From the NCBI GenBank assembly GCA_021286885.1, contig JAJTBM010000030.1, positions 1 to 15,303 of the forward strand: DNA of 15,303 nucleotides, read 5' to 3'. Both the position numbers and the translations under genes were made by a program. Position 1 is the stretch's first letter. Each line of letters starts with the position of its first letter. Shown piece by piece: positions 1 to 9,204 of the stretch. Under the pieces are notes generated by a model. It saw nothing but the letters and a program-made list of their open reading frames with translations, did not search any database and was not told where the DNA came from. The DNA comes from Rhodocyclales bacterium (GTDB lineage: Bacteria; Pseudomonadota; Gammaproteobacteria; Burkholderiales; Rhodocyclaceae).

Positions 1-663
1 GGCCACGTCGGCCACCAGGGCCTTGGCTGCCTGCAGGGCAGCGGGGCCGCCCGCCAGCAGGGGCGCCACCAGGGCGGCCAGGGCGCTATCCAGCTGATCC
101 CGGGGCACGACTTCGTGCACCAGGCCCAGGGCCTGGGCACGCCCGGCAGGAATCCGCTCGGCGCTCTGGAAGTAGCGCAGGGCCTGGCGCGGGCCGATGG
201 CGCGCAGCACATAGGGGCTGATCACCGCCGGGATGATCCCGAAGCGCACCTCGGAGGTGGAGAACACCGCGTCCTCGCTTGCCACCACCATGTCGCAGGC
301 TGCCGCCAGGCCGGTGCCGCCCCCCAGGGCCGCCCCCTGAACCCGGGCGATGGTGGGCTTGGGCAGCCCGGCCAGGGCTTGCAACATGCCGGCAAAGGCG
401 CGGGCATCGGCCAGATTCTCGGCCTCGCCATAGCCGGCGGCGCGCTGCATCCAGTGCAGGTCGGCCCCAGCAGAAAAGTGCTTGCCGCGCCCGGCGAGCA
501 CCACCACCCGCACCTGTTCGTCCTGGCCCAGGGCCGTGCAGGCCCGGTGCAGATCGTCGATCAGCCGTTCGTTGAAGGCATTGAACAGCTCGGGCCGGTT
601 CATCCACAGGGTGGCCACCGGGCCCTGGCGCTCCAGCTGAAGGCTTGCGTAAGACTCGCTCAT
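1..663 (-). CDS. enoyl-CoA hydratase/isomerase family protein, 3' end cut by window edge
   Basis: 221 codons are visible with no stop before the left edge; the crotonase family is usually about 260 residues, so some 40 C-terminal residues are missing. The fold is shown by the CoA-binding/oxyanion motif HFSAGAD (residues 62-68) and GGGTGLAAACDM (114-125). The stretch SEVRFGIIPAVISPYVLRAIG-like (137-157) resembles LiuC/GnyH-type 3-methylglutaconyl-CoA hydratases as I remember them, more than PaaF. The first of the two classical catalytic glutamates is Gly118 here; the second is retained as Glu138. The start ATG at 663 is preceded by AGGTGA and lies 21 bases after the solute-binding protein gene, so it is co-transcribed with the paa genes. 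It could supply the 2,3-dehydroadipyl-CoA hydratase (PaaF) step, or serve leucine/terpenoid-type acyl-CoA degradation. The family is certain and the substrate is not. Confidence 0.85.
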   Translation of the reverse strand, partial: MSESYASLQLERQGPVATLWMNRPELFNAFNERLIDDLHRACTALGQDEQVRVVVLAGRGKHFSAGADLHWMQRAAGYGEAENLADARAFAGMLQALAGLPKPTIARVQGAALGGGTGLAAACDMVVASEDAVFSTSEVRFGIIPAVISPYVLRAIGPRQALRYFQSAERIPAGRAQALGLVHEVVPRDQLDSALAALVAPLLAGGPAALQAAKALVADVA

Positions 664-684
664 GGGATCACCTGCGCGCCGGGG

Positions 685-1839
685 TCAGGGGACGATGGTC
701 CAGTCGCCGCCCTTCACTTCCAGCATGCGGAAGGACGTGAGATCGAGGCCCATGTGGTCGGTGGGGCTCATGTTCACCTTGCCGCTGGTACCCACATAGC
801 CCTTGGTGGCCTCCAGGGCGTCGCGCACCTTGGCCTTGTCGGCGCTGCCAGCGCGCTTCATCGCATCCACCACCAGCATCAGGCCATCGTAGGCATAGCC
901 GCCAAAGCTGGACACGTCCTGCTTGTAACGCTCCTTGTAGGCCTTTTCGTAGGCGCTCACCACCGGCTTCTGGGGGTCGTTGGCGGGCAGCTTTTCGGGG
1001 ATGAGCTGGGCCGGAGACGGCAGGCGCACCCCTTCGGCGGCGGGGCCGGCGAGCTTCAGGAACTCATCCGAGGCCACCCCGTGGGATTGGTACAGGGGCA
1101 GGCTGATGCCCAGCTGGCGGTAGTTTTTGGTGACAATCGCCGGGCCCTGGCCCAGACCGAACACGAACACCGCCTGCACCCCGGGGGCGGCCTTGATCTT
1201 GGTGAGCTGGGGGCTCATGTCGGTATCCTTGGGCCCGTAGGTTTCATTGGCCACCAGGCTGATCCCGTACTTGGCGGCCACCGCCTCGGTTTCTTTTTTG
1301 CCGGACTGGCCAAAACCGCTGGTCTCCGAGAGCAGGGCGACCTTGGTGTAGCCGCGCTTCTTCATGTCTTCAAACACCTTCTCGGCGGCCATGCGGTCGG
1401 TGTGGGGGGTCTTGAACACGAATTTCTTAACCGGCTCCACGATCACCACCGCGCCGGCCAGCGACACAAAAGGCGTGCCCGAGCGCTCGGCCAGGGGCAC
1501 CATGGACATGGTGGCCCCGGTGGTGGTGCCGCCGATCAGCACATCCACCTTGTCGTCATCGAGCAAGCGCTTGGTGAAGCTGTTGGCCTTGTTGGCGTCG
1601 CTGCCGTCGTCGTAATGGACGAGCTGAATGCTGCGGCCCAGCACGCCGCCCTTCTTGTTGAGGTCTTCCACATAGAGCTGCAGGGTTTTGAGCTCCGGGT
1701 CGCCCAGGAAGGCCGCCGGCCCCGTCACCGACAGGACTGAACCGATACGGATGGGCTCCTCGGCCCGGGCCAGGCTGCCGCCCAGGGCCACGAGGGCGCC
1801 CAGGGTGCCCACGACAAAGCGCTTCAGGGTGATACGCAT
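685..1839 (-). CDS. periplasmic ABC transporter solute-binding protein, branched-chain amino acid/aromatic acid type
   Basis: This 384-residue protein has a clear Sec signal peptide: basic start MRITLKR, hydrophobic VVGTLGALVALGG, and probable cleavage after ARA at residue 26. The mature part begins EEPIRIGSVLSVTGPAAFLGDP, typical of type I periplasmic binding proteins (LivJ/Peripla_BP_6). Further family marks are DVLIGGTTTGATMSMVPLAE and the C-terminal SSFGGYAYDGLMLVVDAM. Such proteins bind a small carboxylate in the periplasm and deliver it to a Liv-type ABC permease. Its place inside a paa operon suggests uptake of phenylacetate or a related aromatic acid; this is inference from context. 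No permease or ATPase gene is visible, so they may lie beyond the left edge or elsewhere. The start at 1839 is supported by a strong GGAGGA ribosome binding site about 8 bases upstream. Confidence 0.9.
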   Translation of the reverse strand: MRITLKRFVVGTLGALVALGGSLARAEEPIRIGSVLSVTGPAAFLGDPELKTLQLYVEDLNKKGGVLGRSIQLVHYDDGSDANKANSFTKRLLDDDKVDVLIGGTTTGATMSMVPLAERSGTPFVSLAGAVVIVEPVKKFVFKTPHTDRMAAEKVFEDMKKRGYTKVALLSETSGFGQSGKKETEAVAAKYGISLVANETYGPKDTDMSPQLTKIKAAPGVQAVFVFGLGQGPAIVTKNYRQLGISLPLYQSHGVASDEFLKLAGPAAEGVRLPSPAQLIPEKLPANDPQKPVVSAYEKAYKERYKQDVSSFGGYAYDGLMLVVDAMKRAGSADKAKVRDALEATKGYVGTSGKVNMSPTDHMGLDLTSFRMLEVKGGDWTIVP

Positions 1840-1861
1840 GGGATGTCTCCTCCTTGTGTTG

Positions 1862-1902
1862 TCCGGTGTTCTTCCGGCGTTTATCCGGTGTTGTCCGGTG
1901 TT
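1862..1902. repeat. four copies of a 9-base unit TCCGGYGTT spaced about one helical turn
   Basis: TCCGGTGTT or TCCGGCGTT occurs at 1862-1870, 1873-1881, 1884-1892 and 1894-1902, with starts 11, 11 and 10 bases apart. It fills much of the 87-base gap between the thiolase gene and the solute-binding protein gene (AACRCCGGA on the coding strand). No terminator is seen in this gap, so the operon probably reads through. It could be a replication-slippage repeat in untranslated leader or a phased protein-binding array. Confidence 0.75.
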
Positions 1903-1926
1903 GTGTCCTAGGGCTGCAAGGCGGGC

Positions 1927-3144
<1,218 letters not shown>

Positions 3145-3166
3145 GATGGATCCGTCCTGTCCGTCT

Positions 3167-4492
3167 TCAGAGCTGCTTGGGGCGCTGGTCGATCACCCGC
3201 CGGGCCTTGCCGGTCTGGGTGCGCGGCAGGGTTTCGAACTCCATCACCTTGACCAGGGTGGAGATGCCGATGTTGGTCTTGATCCGGTGGGCCAGGGCGC
3301 GGGCCATGTCTTCGGTGGGGCCGCGACCAATCTTGCCGCTGATCTCCCGTTGCAGCTCGCAACGCACCTCCACGTTGTCCAGGTGCCCATCGCGGGTCAG
3401 CACGATCTGGTAATTGCCGGTGAGGCGCGGCTCGCGCAGGATCTGCTCCTCGATCTGGGTGGGGAACACATTCACCCCGCGCACGATGAGCATGTCGTCG
3501 GAGCGCCCCACGATCTTGTCCATGCGCCGGAAGGCCCGGGCGCTGGGCGGCAGCAGCCGGGTCAGATCCCGGGTGCGGTAGCGGATCACCGGGAAGGCCT
3601 CTTTGGTGAGGGAGGTGAACACCAGCTCCCCTTCGGCCCCGTCGGGCAGCACTTCGCCGGTTTCCGGGTCGATGATCTCGGGGTAGAAATGGTCTTCCCA
3701 GATCACCGGGCCATCTTTGGTTTCGATGCACTCGCAGGCCACGCCGGGGCCCATCACTTCGGTGAGGCCGTAGATGTCGATGGCGTCAATCCCGAGCTTG
3801 CGCTCGATCTCGGCGCGCATCCCCTGGCCCCAGGGCTCGGCCCCGAAGATCCCCACCTTGAGGGAGATTTCATCCGGGCTGATGCCCAGGCGCTCGAACT
3901 CCTCGGCAATCACCAGCGAATACGAGGGGGTGACCATGATCGCGTCGGGCCTGAAATCCAGAATCTGCTGGACCTGCTTTTCGGTCTGGCCACCAGACAT
4001 GGGCACCACGGTGCAGCCCAGGCGCTCCACCCCGTAATGGGCGCCCAGCCCGCCCGTGAACATCCCGTAGCCGTAGGCCACATGCACCATGTCGCCCGCC
4101 CGCACCCCGGCGGCGCGAATGGAGCGGGCCACCAGATCGGCCCAGTTGTTGAGGTCGTTGCGGGTATAGCCCACCACCACCGGCTTGCCCGTGGTGCCGC
4201 TGGAGGCGTGCAGGCGCTGCACCTGCTGGCGCGGCACCGCGAACAGCCCGAAGGGGTAGTTGTCGCGCAGGTCGGCCTTGGTCATGAAGGGGAAACGGCT
4301 CAGATCCGCCAGGGTGCGCAGATCGTCCGGATGCACGCCCTGGGCCTCGCACTTGGCCCGATAGGGGGCCACGTTGTCGTAGGTATGGCGCACCGACCAC
4401 TGGAGGCGGGACAGCTGGAGGGCAGAAATTTCATCGCGGCTGGCGGTTTCGATGGGGTCCAGCTCGCCCGGGGTGGGAATCCTGGCAGTCAT
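3167..4492 (-). CDS. paaK: phenylacetate-CoA ligase
   Basis: This 441-residue, AMP-forming acyl-CoA ligase matches the length of PaaK (about 430-440). The phosphate-binding motif SSGTTGKP is at residues 97-104, the adenine-binding YGLTE at 241-245, and the C-terminal-domain hinge region carries GRSDDMLIVRGVNVFPTQIEEQI, the PaaK signature that separates it from other acyl-CoA synthetases. It activates phenylacetate with ATP and CoA to phenylacetyl-CoA in the cytoplasm. The product is both the pathway's first CoA intermediate and the known effector of PaaX. The start at 4492 follows an AGGAGA ribosome binding site. It follows paaI after a 117-base gap that contains tandem repeats, and it precedes the thiolase by 22 bases. 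Confidence 0.96.
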   Translation of the reverse strand: MTARIPTPGELDPIETASRDEISALQLSRLQWSVRHTYDNVAPYRAKCEAQGVHPDDLRTLADLSRFPFMTKADLRDNYPFGLFAVPRQQVQRLHASSGTTGKPVVVGYTRNDLNNWADLVARSIRAAGVRAGDMVHVAYGYGMFTGGLGAHYGVERLGCTVVPMSGGQTEKQVQQILDFRPDAIMVTPSYSLVIAEEFERLGISPDEISLKVGIFGAEPWGQGMRAEIERKLGIDAIDIYGLTEVMGPGVACECIETKDGPVIWEDHFYPEIIDPETGEVLPDGAEGELVFTSLTKEAFPVIRYRTRDLTRLLPPSARAFRRMDKIVGRSDDMLIVRGVNVFPTQIEEQILREPRLTGNYQIVLTRDGHLDNVEVRCELQREISGKIGRGPTEDMARALAHRIKTNIGISTLVKVMEFETLPRTQTGKARRVIDQRPKQL

Positions 4493-4548
4493 GGGGGTCT
4501 CCTCTGGTGTGTCTCGGGTGTTTTTGTCAGGTGTTTTCAGACTTCAGA

Positions 4549-4592
4549 TTTGGGCCTGATTTAGGCCTGATTTAGGCCTGCTTTGGGCCTGT
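4549..4592. repeat. four tandem 11-bp repeats TTTRGGCCTGN in the paaI-paaK gap
   Basis: Four head-to-tail 11-base units lie at 4549-4559, 4560-4570, 4571-4581 and 4582-4592: TTTGGGCCTGA, TTTAGGCCTGA, TTTAGGCCTGC and TTTGGGCCTGT. Two units contain the palindrome AGGCCT. Downstream in the transcript a second, looser GGTGT motif recurs at 4506, 4517 and 4530. The gap holds no ORF. It resembles a small variable-number tandem repeat in operon leader sequence. Confidence 0.9.
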
Positions 4593-4609
4593 CTGGGCGG
4601 CGGGATGGC

Positions 4610-5083
4610 TCAGGCCCGGGCCTCGGGGGGACCGCCCAGGGGCGATCCGGCGATCCGGTAGCTCTTGCCCCGGAACAGGGCCAGGGGGCGGCCCTGGCCG
4701 TCCCGCACCGTCACGTCGTACACGCCGGTGCGCCCGGCCTGGGATTGCTCCACGGCCTCGGCCTCCAGGGTGTCGCCGGGCAGGCCCGGGGCGAGAAAGT
4801 CGATGTGGCAGGCGGAGGCCACGGTGTTGCGGTTATAGCTGTTGCAGGCGTAGGCGAAGGCCGTGTCGGCGAGGCTGAAGATCAGCCCCCCGTGGCAGAT
4901 CCGGTGGCCGTTGAGCATGTCTTCGCGCACCGGCATGGCGAGCCGGGCGTAGCCGGGGCGCACTTCGCACAACTGCATCCCGAGGGCCTGGGGGGCGGCA
5001 TCCCGGGCCCACATGGCCTGGGCCACGGCCTCGGCCAGGGCCTGGGCGTCGGTGGGCAGCGGAGGGGTGGCGGCGTCATTCAT
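4610..5083 (-). CDS. paaI: hydroxyphenylacetyl-CoA thioesterase PaaI
   Basis: This 157-residue single-domain hotdog thioesterase is close to the usual 140-150 of PaaI. The active-site segment NGHRICHGGLIFSLADTAFA (residues 58-77) carries the conserved HGG and the catalytic aspartate Asp73 (Asp61 in the E. coli protein as I recall). It is followed by ACNSYN and by VASACHIDFLAPGLPGDTL, all characteristic of PaaI. The enzyme removes CoA from ring-hydroxylated or dead-end phenylacetyl-CoA derivatives and so rescues trapped CoA when the pathway stalls. The start ATG at 5083 overlaps the end of paaH by 8 bases (ATGAATGA), indicating translational coupling. Confidence 0.94.
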   Translation of the reverse strand: MNDAATPPLPTDAQALAEAVAQAMWARDAAPQALGMQLCEVRPGYARLAMPVREDMLNGHRICHGGLIFSLADTAFAYACNSYNRNTVASACHIDFLAPGLPGDTLEAEAVEQSQAGRTGVYDVTVRDGQGRPLALFRGKSYRIAGSPLGGPPEARA

Positions 5084-6644
5084 GGAGGCGTTTTCCTGCG
5101 TAAATGCGTTGCTGGATCAGGGGAGAAATCCGGTAGCGGTCTTCCCCGTAAAAGCCGGCCAGGTGGCCCAGCACGGCGCCGATGGCGGCCAGGCCGATGC
5201 GGTCGGCCCAGGCCAGGGGGCCGAGGGGGTAGTTCACCCCCAGGCACATGGCTGCATCGGCCCCGGCCACGTCGCACACGCCCTGATTCACCGCGTCGGC
5301 GGCCTCGTTGGCGAGCATGGCCACGGTGCGCATCAGGGCGAGCCCGGGCAGATCCGCCAGCCGGCTGACCTCAAACCCTGCCGCCTGGAGCAGCCCGCAC
5401 ACGGCGCCCAGGGCCGGGGCCCAGCAGCCCTGGGCGGCGCTGATGGCGATGCGCGGGGCCTGGGCATAATCCAGGGCCAAATCAAGCAATACGGTGTTAG
5501 CCACCCCGCTCTGGGTGGCGCGCTGGGTGGCGGTGCGCCCGTCGGTGAGGTAGAGCACGCCCTCCCCGGCCTGGGCGATGCGCCCGTCGGCGGGCGCGGT
5601 GCCTTCGCCCCAGGTGTAGGCCACGCCCCGGGCATGGAGCCGGTCGGCCAGGGCCAGGGCCACGTCGGAGGCATCCCACAGCACGATGCACCCGGGCTGG
5701 GGCCGGGGCTGGTCGGCCATCACCGCCGGGGCCGGGCGCTGGGCGCCGTCCCGGTAGTCGTAAAAGCCGCGCCCGCGCTTGCGCCCGTGAAAGCCCGCCT
5801 CCACCAGCTCCTGCTGGATCAGGGAGGGGGTGAAGCGCGGGTCGTGGTAGAAGGCCGACCACACCGAGCGGGTCACCGCAAAATTCACGTCATGGCCGAT
5901 GAGGTCCATCAGCTCGAAGGGCCCCATCCGAAAACCACCCGCGTCGCGCATCAGCGCATCCAGGGTGGCGCAGTCGGCCCCGCCTTCCTGCAGGATGCGC
6001 AGGGCCTCGGCGTAATAGGGCCGGGCCACCCGGTTCACGATGAAGCCGGGCGTGGAGCGGGCATGCACCGGGGGCTTGCCCCAGGCGGCGGCGGTGGCAA
6101 ACAAGGTGTGGGCCACCGCCGGATCGGTGGCAAGGCCGGACACCACTTCCACCAGGGCCATGAGGGGCGCCGGGTTGAAGAAATGCAGCCCCGCCAGCCG
6201 GCCCGGGTGCTGGAGCGCCGCGCCAATGGCCGTCACCGAGATCGACGAGGTGTTGGTACCGAGCAGCGCATCCGGGGCGAGGAGGGCTTCGAGCTGGCGG
6301 AACAGGGCCTGCTTGGCTTCCAGGTTTTCGACGATGGCTTCCACCACCAAAGCCGCTCCGGCCAGCCCGGCGAGGCTGTCCACCGGCGCCAGACGGGCGC
6401 TGGCGGCCTCGGCCTGGGCGGGGCTCAGGCGGCCCTTGTCGGCCAGGCGGGCAAACTGGGCGCGGATGCCGTCCACCGCCCGGGCGGCGGCGCCGGGCTG
6501 CTGGTCATACAGAAATACCGGGTGGCCTGCCTGGGCGGCCACCTGGGCAATGCCAGCGCCCATGGCACCCGTACCCACCACGCCCACCCGGGCGGTGGCA
6601 GGCAGGGGCGGCAGCGCGGCCCGGGAGGTCTGGGGGGCGCCCAT
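5076..6644 (-). CDS. paaH: 3-hydroxyacyl-CoA dehydrogenase (3-hydroxyadipyl-CoA dehydrogenase)
   Basis: This 522-residue protein fits the long PaaH/PaaC form. An N-terminal Rossmann domain has VGVVGTGAMGAGIAQ (GxGxxG at 24-29) and LYD at the NAD ribose site. The catalytic pair is His154 in GLHFFNPAPLM and Glu166 in LVEVV. TPGFIVNRVARPYYAEALRI opens the first C-terminal 3HCDH domain, with FRMGPFELMDLIGHDVN after it. A second C-terminal domain (roughly 390-522) again contains LACNYPLGPL-like sequence (GVNYPLGPLAWADRIG). It oxidises 3-hydroxyadipyl-CoA to 3-oxoadipyl-CoA with NAD. The frame stays open upstream, but that extension is a shadow of paaG. ATG 6644, two bases after the paaG stop, is the natural start; GTG 6650, overlapping the paaG stop, is an alternative. 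Confidence 0.92.
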   Translation of the reverse strand: MGAPQTSRAALPPLPATARVGVVGTGAMGAGIAQVAAQAGHPVFLYDQQPGAAARAVDGIRAQFARLADKGRLSPAQAEAASARLAPVDSLAGLAGAALVVEAIVENLEAKQALFRQLEALLAPDALLGTNTSSISVTAIGAALQHPGRLAGLHFFNPAPLMALVEVVSGLATDPAVAHTLFATAAAWGKPPVHARSTPGFIVNRVARPYYAEALRILQEGGADCATLDALMRDAGGFRMGPFELMDLIGHDVNFAVTRSVWSAFYHDPRFTPSLIQQELVEAGFHGRKRGRGFYDYRDGAQRPAPAVMADQPRPQPGCIVLWDASDVALALADRLHARGVAYTWGEGTAPADGRIAQAGEGVLYLTDGRTATQRATQSGVANTVLLDLALDYAQAPRIAISAAQGCWAPALGAVCGLLQAAGFEVSRLADLPGLALMRTVAMLANEAADAVNQGVCDVAGADAAMCLGVNYPLGPLAWADRIGLAAIGAVLGHLAGFYGEDRYRISPLIQQRIYAGKRLHE

Positions 6645-6646
6645 GC

Positions 6647-7444
6647 TCACAGCCCCCCAAAGCGCGGGGCGCGCTTTTCGAGGAAGGCGGTAACGCCCTC
6701 CACGTAATCGGCGCTCTGGCCCAGTTCGCCCATGTAGCGGCCTTCCAAGCTGAGCTGCTCGGCCAGGCTGTTGCCAGCGGCGGCGTGCATGGCCTGGCGG
6801 GTGCGCACCAGGGCGCGGGTGGGCATGGCGGCCAGCTGGCGGGCCAGGGCATCCACCCGGGCGGGGAATTCGGCGTCGTCGTAGGCGGCCCAGATCAGGC
6901 CCCATTCGGCGGCTTGGGGGGCGGGCAGCTTGTCGGCCAGCAGGGCCAGGCCCATGGCCCGGGCCATGCCGACCCGCTGGGGCAGGAACCAGGTGCCGCC
7001 CGTATCGGGGATCAGCCCGACCTTGGCAAAGGCCTGCAGGAAGGCCGCCGAGCGGGTGGCCACCACCAGATCGCAGGCCAGGGCGAGGCTGGCCCCGGCG
7101 CCCGCTGCCATGCCGTTAACCGCAGCGATGGTGGGCACCCGCAGCTGGCTGAGGCGCAGGATCAGGGGCTTGTAATGGGCTTCCACCACGGCGCCCAGGT
7201 CGGGGGGCGTCTGGCCGGGCACGAAGCGCACGTCCGGATCGGCCAGATCCTGGCCGGCGCAAAAGCCGCGCCCGGCGCCGGTGAGCACCAGCACCCGCAC
7301 CGCTGGATCGGCCTGGATGCGGTCCAGGGCATCGCGCAGCTCGGCATGCATGGGGCCGGTGAAGCTGTTCATCTTGTCGGGGCGGTTGAGGGTGAGGCGT
7401 GCAAGGCCCTCCTCCACCGTCAGAAGGATGTGCTGGTAATCCAT
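6647..7444 (-). CDS. paaG: 1,2-epoxyphenylacetyl-CoA isomerase
   Basis: This 265-residue crotonase-fold protein has strong PaaG character. The oxyanion motif GAGRGFCAGQDL is near residues 59-70, AAGAGASLALACDLV follows, and LIPDTGGTWFLPQRVG carries the single catalytic aspartate typical of PaaG in place of hydratase glutamates. The C-terminus YVEGVTAFLEKRAPRF also matches. It converts the ring 1,2-epoxide of phenylacetyl-CoA to the seven-membered oxepin-CoA, and also moves double bonds in the later beta-oxidation intermediates. Its presence implies that an epoxidising oxygenase operates upstream of it. Start ATG 7444 is chosen because of GAGGGAG just upstream; the in-frame extension to 7528 lies inside paaN. 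It begins 13 bases after the paaN stop. Confidence 0.94.
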   Translation of the reverse strand: MDYQHILLTVEEGLARLTLNRPDKMNSFTGPMHAELRDALDRIQADPAVRVLVLTGAGRGFCAGQDLADPDVRFVPGQTPPDLGAVVEAHYKPLILRLSQLRVPTIAAVNGMAAGAGASLALACDLVVATRSAAFLQAFAKVGLIPDTGGTWFLPQRVGMARAMGLALLADKLPAPQAAEWGLIWAAYDDAEFPARVDALARQLAAMPTRALVRTRQAMHAAAGNSLAEQLSLEGRYMGELGQSADYVEGVTAFLEKRAPRFGGL

Positions 7445-7457
7445 GGGCGTGGCTCCC

Positions 7458-9125
7458 TCAGGCGTGGTAACGGCGCTGGACGACCCGGAAGCGGTTGGCC
7501 ACGAAGGCCGAATCCGCATAGGAGGCATTGGCCGCCGGGTTGCCGCCTGTGCCGTGATAGTCGGAATAGGCCGCCGACTGATTGACGAACACAGCCCCCG
7601 TGAGGTTGATGGAGAGGGCGACCTGAGCGCGCCAGCTGGCCCGGGTCATGGTGTCGATGAAGTCTTCCCGGGTGGAATACACGCCCACCGTGAGAGCCCC
7701 GTGCTGGCGCACGATGCGCTCGGAGAGGGCCACCGCGCTGGCGCCGTCGGGCACCTGCACCACAAAGCTGATGGGGCCGAAGCGCTCTTCCATATAAGCG
7801 CCCTCTTCTTCGGCAGACACGGCCAGGATCACCGGGGTACGCACCCGGGCGGCGGGAAAATCGGGGTTGTCGAGGGCCCGGGCGGCGAGCACCACCCGGC
7901 CCAGGGTGCCGGCGTTGGCGGCTTCGATGCGGGCCAGGGTGTCGTCGGACTGGATCGCCCCAAGCACCGCGTGGGCCACCTCGGGCTTGCCCAGGAAGCG
8001 CGCCACGGCCCGGGCCAGGTCGGCACACACCTCATCGAAGGACTTGTGACCTTCGTCGGTGTCGATCCCGCCCGCCGGTACCAGCAGGGCCTGGGAGGTG
8101 GTGCACATCTGGCCCGAGTAGAGCGACAAGGTGAAGGCCAGGTTGCCCAGCATGGCCTTGTACTGGTCGGTGGACTCGATGACGATGTTGTTCACCCCGG
8201 CCAGTTCCGCATATACCTGGGCCTGGCGGCAGTGCTGGATCAGCCATTGGCCAAAGCTGTTGCTGCCGGTGAAATCCACCGAGCGCACCGCCGGATGGGT
8301 GGCGAGCTGCTGGGTGGTGGCCCGGTCGGGGGTCACGCACAGGCTCACCAGATCGGGGCTGAGGCCATTTTCGGCCAGCACGCTGCGGATGATGCGCACG
8401 CTGATGGCCGCCGGCAGGATGGCGTTGCTGTGGGGCTTGAGGATCACCGGGTTGCCGGTGGCCAGGGCGGCAAACAGGCCCGGATAGGTGTTCCAGGTGG
8501 GGAAGGTGCCGCAGCCGATCACCAACGCAATGCCGCGCCCGACGATTTCATAGTGCTTCTTCATGACCAGGGGCGGGTTCTTGCCCTGGGGCTTTTCCCA
8601 ATGGGCCTCGGTGGGCACGAAGGACTGCTCGCGCCAGGCGTAGGCCACGGCCTCCAGGCCGCGATCCTGGGCGTGGGGGGCGCCCGCCTGGAAGGCCATC
8701 ATCCAGCCCTGGCCGGTGGTCATCATCACCGCATGGGCCAGCTCAAAACTGTGGGCATTGAGCCGGGCCAGGATTTCGAGACACACCCCCGTCCGCCCCT
8801 CGGCCCCCAGGGCCTGCCAGGCCGGCATGGCGGCCTCGGCTGCGCCAATCAGGGCCTGGGGATCACACACCGGATAGCTCACCCCCAGTTCGACCCCGTA
8901 AGGCGAGCGCTCGCCCCCCTGCCAGCCCTGTTCGCCCGGCTGCCCGAGGGCAAAGGGCTGGCCCAGATGGGCCTGGAAGGCGGCCTGCCCATCCTGGGGC
9001 GCGGTTTCGCCATACAGCTTGGGGCTGGGCATTTCGGGATAGGCAGACCAGTAGGCCCGGGTGGCAATGGCAGCCAGGGCGCCATTGAGGGTGGCCTGGT
9101 GCTTCTCGAACAGGGGATGCGGCAT
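7458..9125 (-). CDS. paaN: PaaN, stand-alone aldehyde dehydrogenase of the phenylacetate pathway
   Basis: This 555-residue aldehyde dehydrogenase-fold protein is the first gene of the leftward operon. Visible sites are Lys230 in ILKPHSN (cofactor binding), VDFTGSNSFG at 283-292, the general-base glutamate Glu307 in AELAGVNN, and the nucleophile Cys341 in YSGQMCTTSQ. It should oxidise the semialdehyde formed when the oxepin ring opens, to 3-oxo-5,6-dehydrosuberyl-CoA. Unlike E. coli PaaZ (about 680 residues) it has no C-terminal MaoC-type hydratase domain, so ring hydrolysis must come from a separate protein, as in several betaproteobacteria. The start at 9125 is backed by GGAGA at 8-12 bases upstream. 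The promoter probably lies about 80-110 bases further upstream. Confidence 0.93.
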   Translation of the reverse strand: MPHPLFEKHQATLNGALAAIATRAYWSAYPEMPSPKLYGETAPQDGQAAFQAHLGQPFALGQPGEQGWQGGERSPYGVELGVSYPVCDPQALIGAAEAAMPAWQALGAEGRTGVCLEILARLNAHSFELAHAVMMTTGQGWMMAFQAGAPHAQDRGLEAVAYAWREQSFVPTEAHWEKPQGKNPPLVMKKHYEIVGRGIALVIGCGTFPTWNTYPGLFAALATGNPVILKPHSNAILPAAISVRIIRSVLAENGLSPDLVSLCVTPDRATTQQLATHPAVRSVDFTGSNSFGQWLIQHCRQAQVYAELAGVNNIVIESTDQYKAMLGNLAFTLSLYSGQMCTTSQALLVPAGGIDTDEGHKSFDEVCADLARAVARFLGKPEVAHAVLGAIQSDDTLARIEAANAGTLGRVVLAARALDNPDFPAARVRTPVILAVSAEEEGAYMEERFGPISFVVQVPDGASAVALSERIVRQHGALTVGVYSTREDFIDTMTRASWRAQVALSINLTGAVFVNQSAAYSDYHGTGGNPAANASYADSAFVANRFRVVQRRYHA

Positions 9126-9204
9126 GGCGGTGTCTCCGTGTGCGTTGCTTGTCGTTGCGTGTGCTTGTGTGGGCGGCGTGCTGCGACCGTGCTTTCTGAT
9201 CTAT

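Noticed and set aside
115..1740. 541-codon open frame on the plus strand
   Set aside because: It lies antisense across the enoyl-CoA hydratase and solute-binding protein genes and has no recognisable motif.
1862..1902. Spaced repeats as a CRISPR array
   Set aside because: Units are 9 bases with 1-2 base spacers, far too short, and there are no cas genes.
5013..6707. 564-codon open frame on the plus strand
   Set aside because: It is antisense to paaH with shadow-type composition; paaH has intact NAD-binding and catalytic sites.
5076..6905. Long form of paaH with an 87-residue N-terminal extension
   Set aside because: The extension is Arg/Pro/Gly-rich shadow sequence of paaG; the Rossmann domain starts just after ATG 6644.
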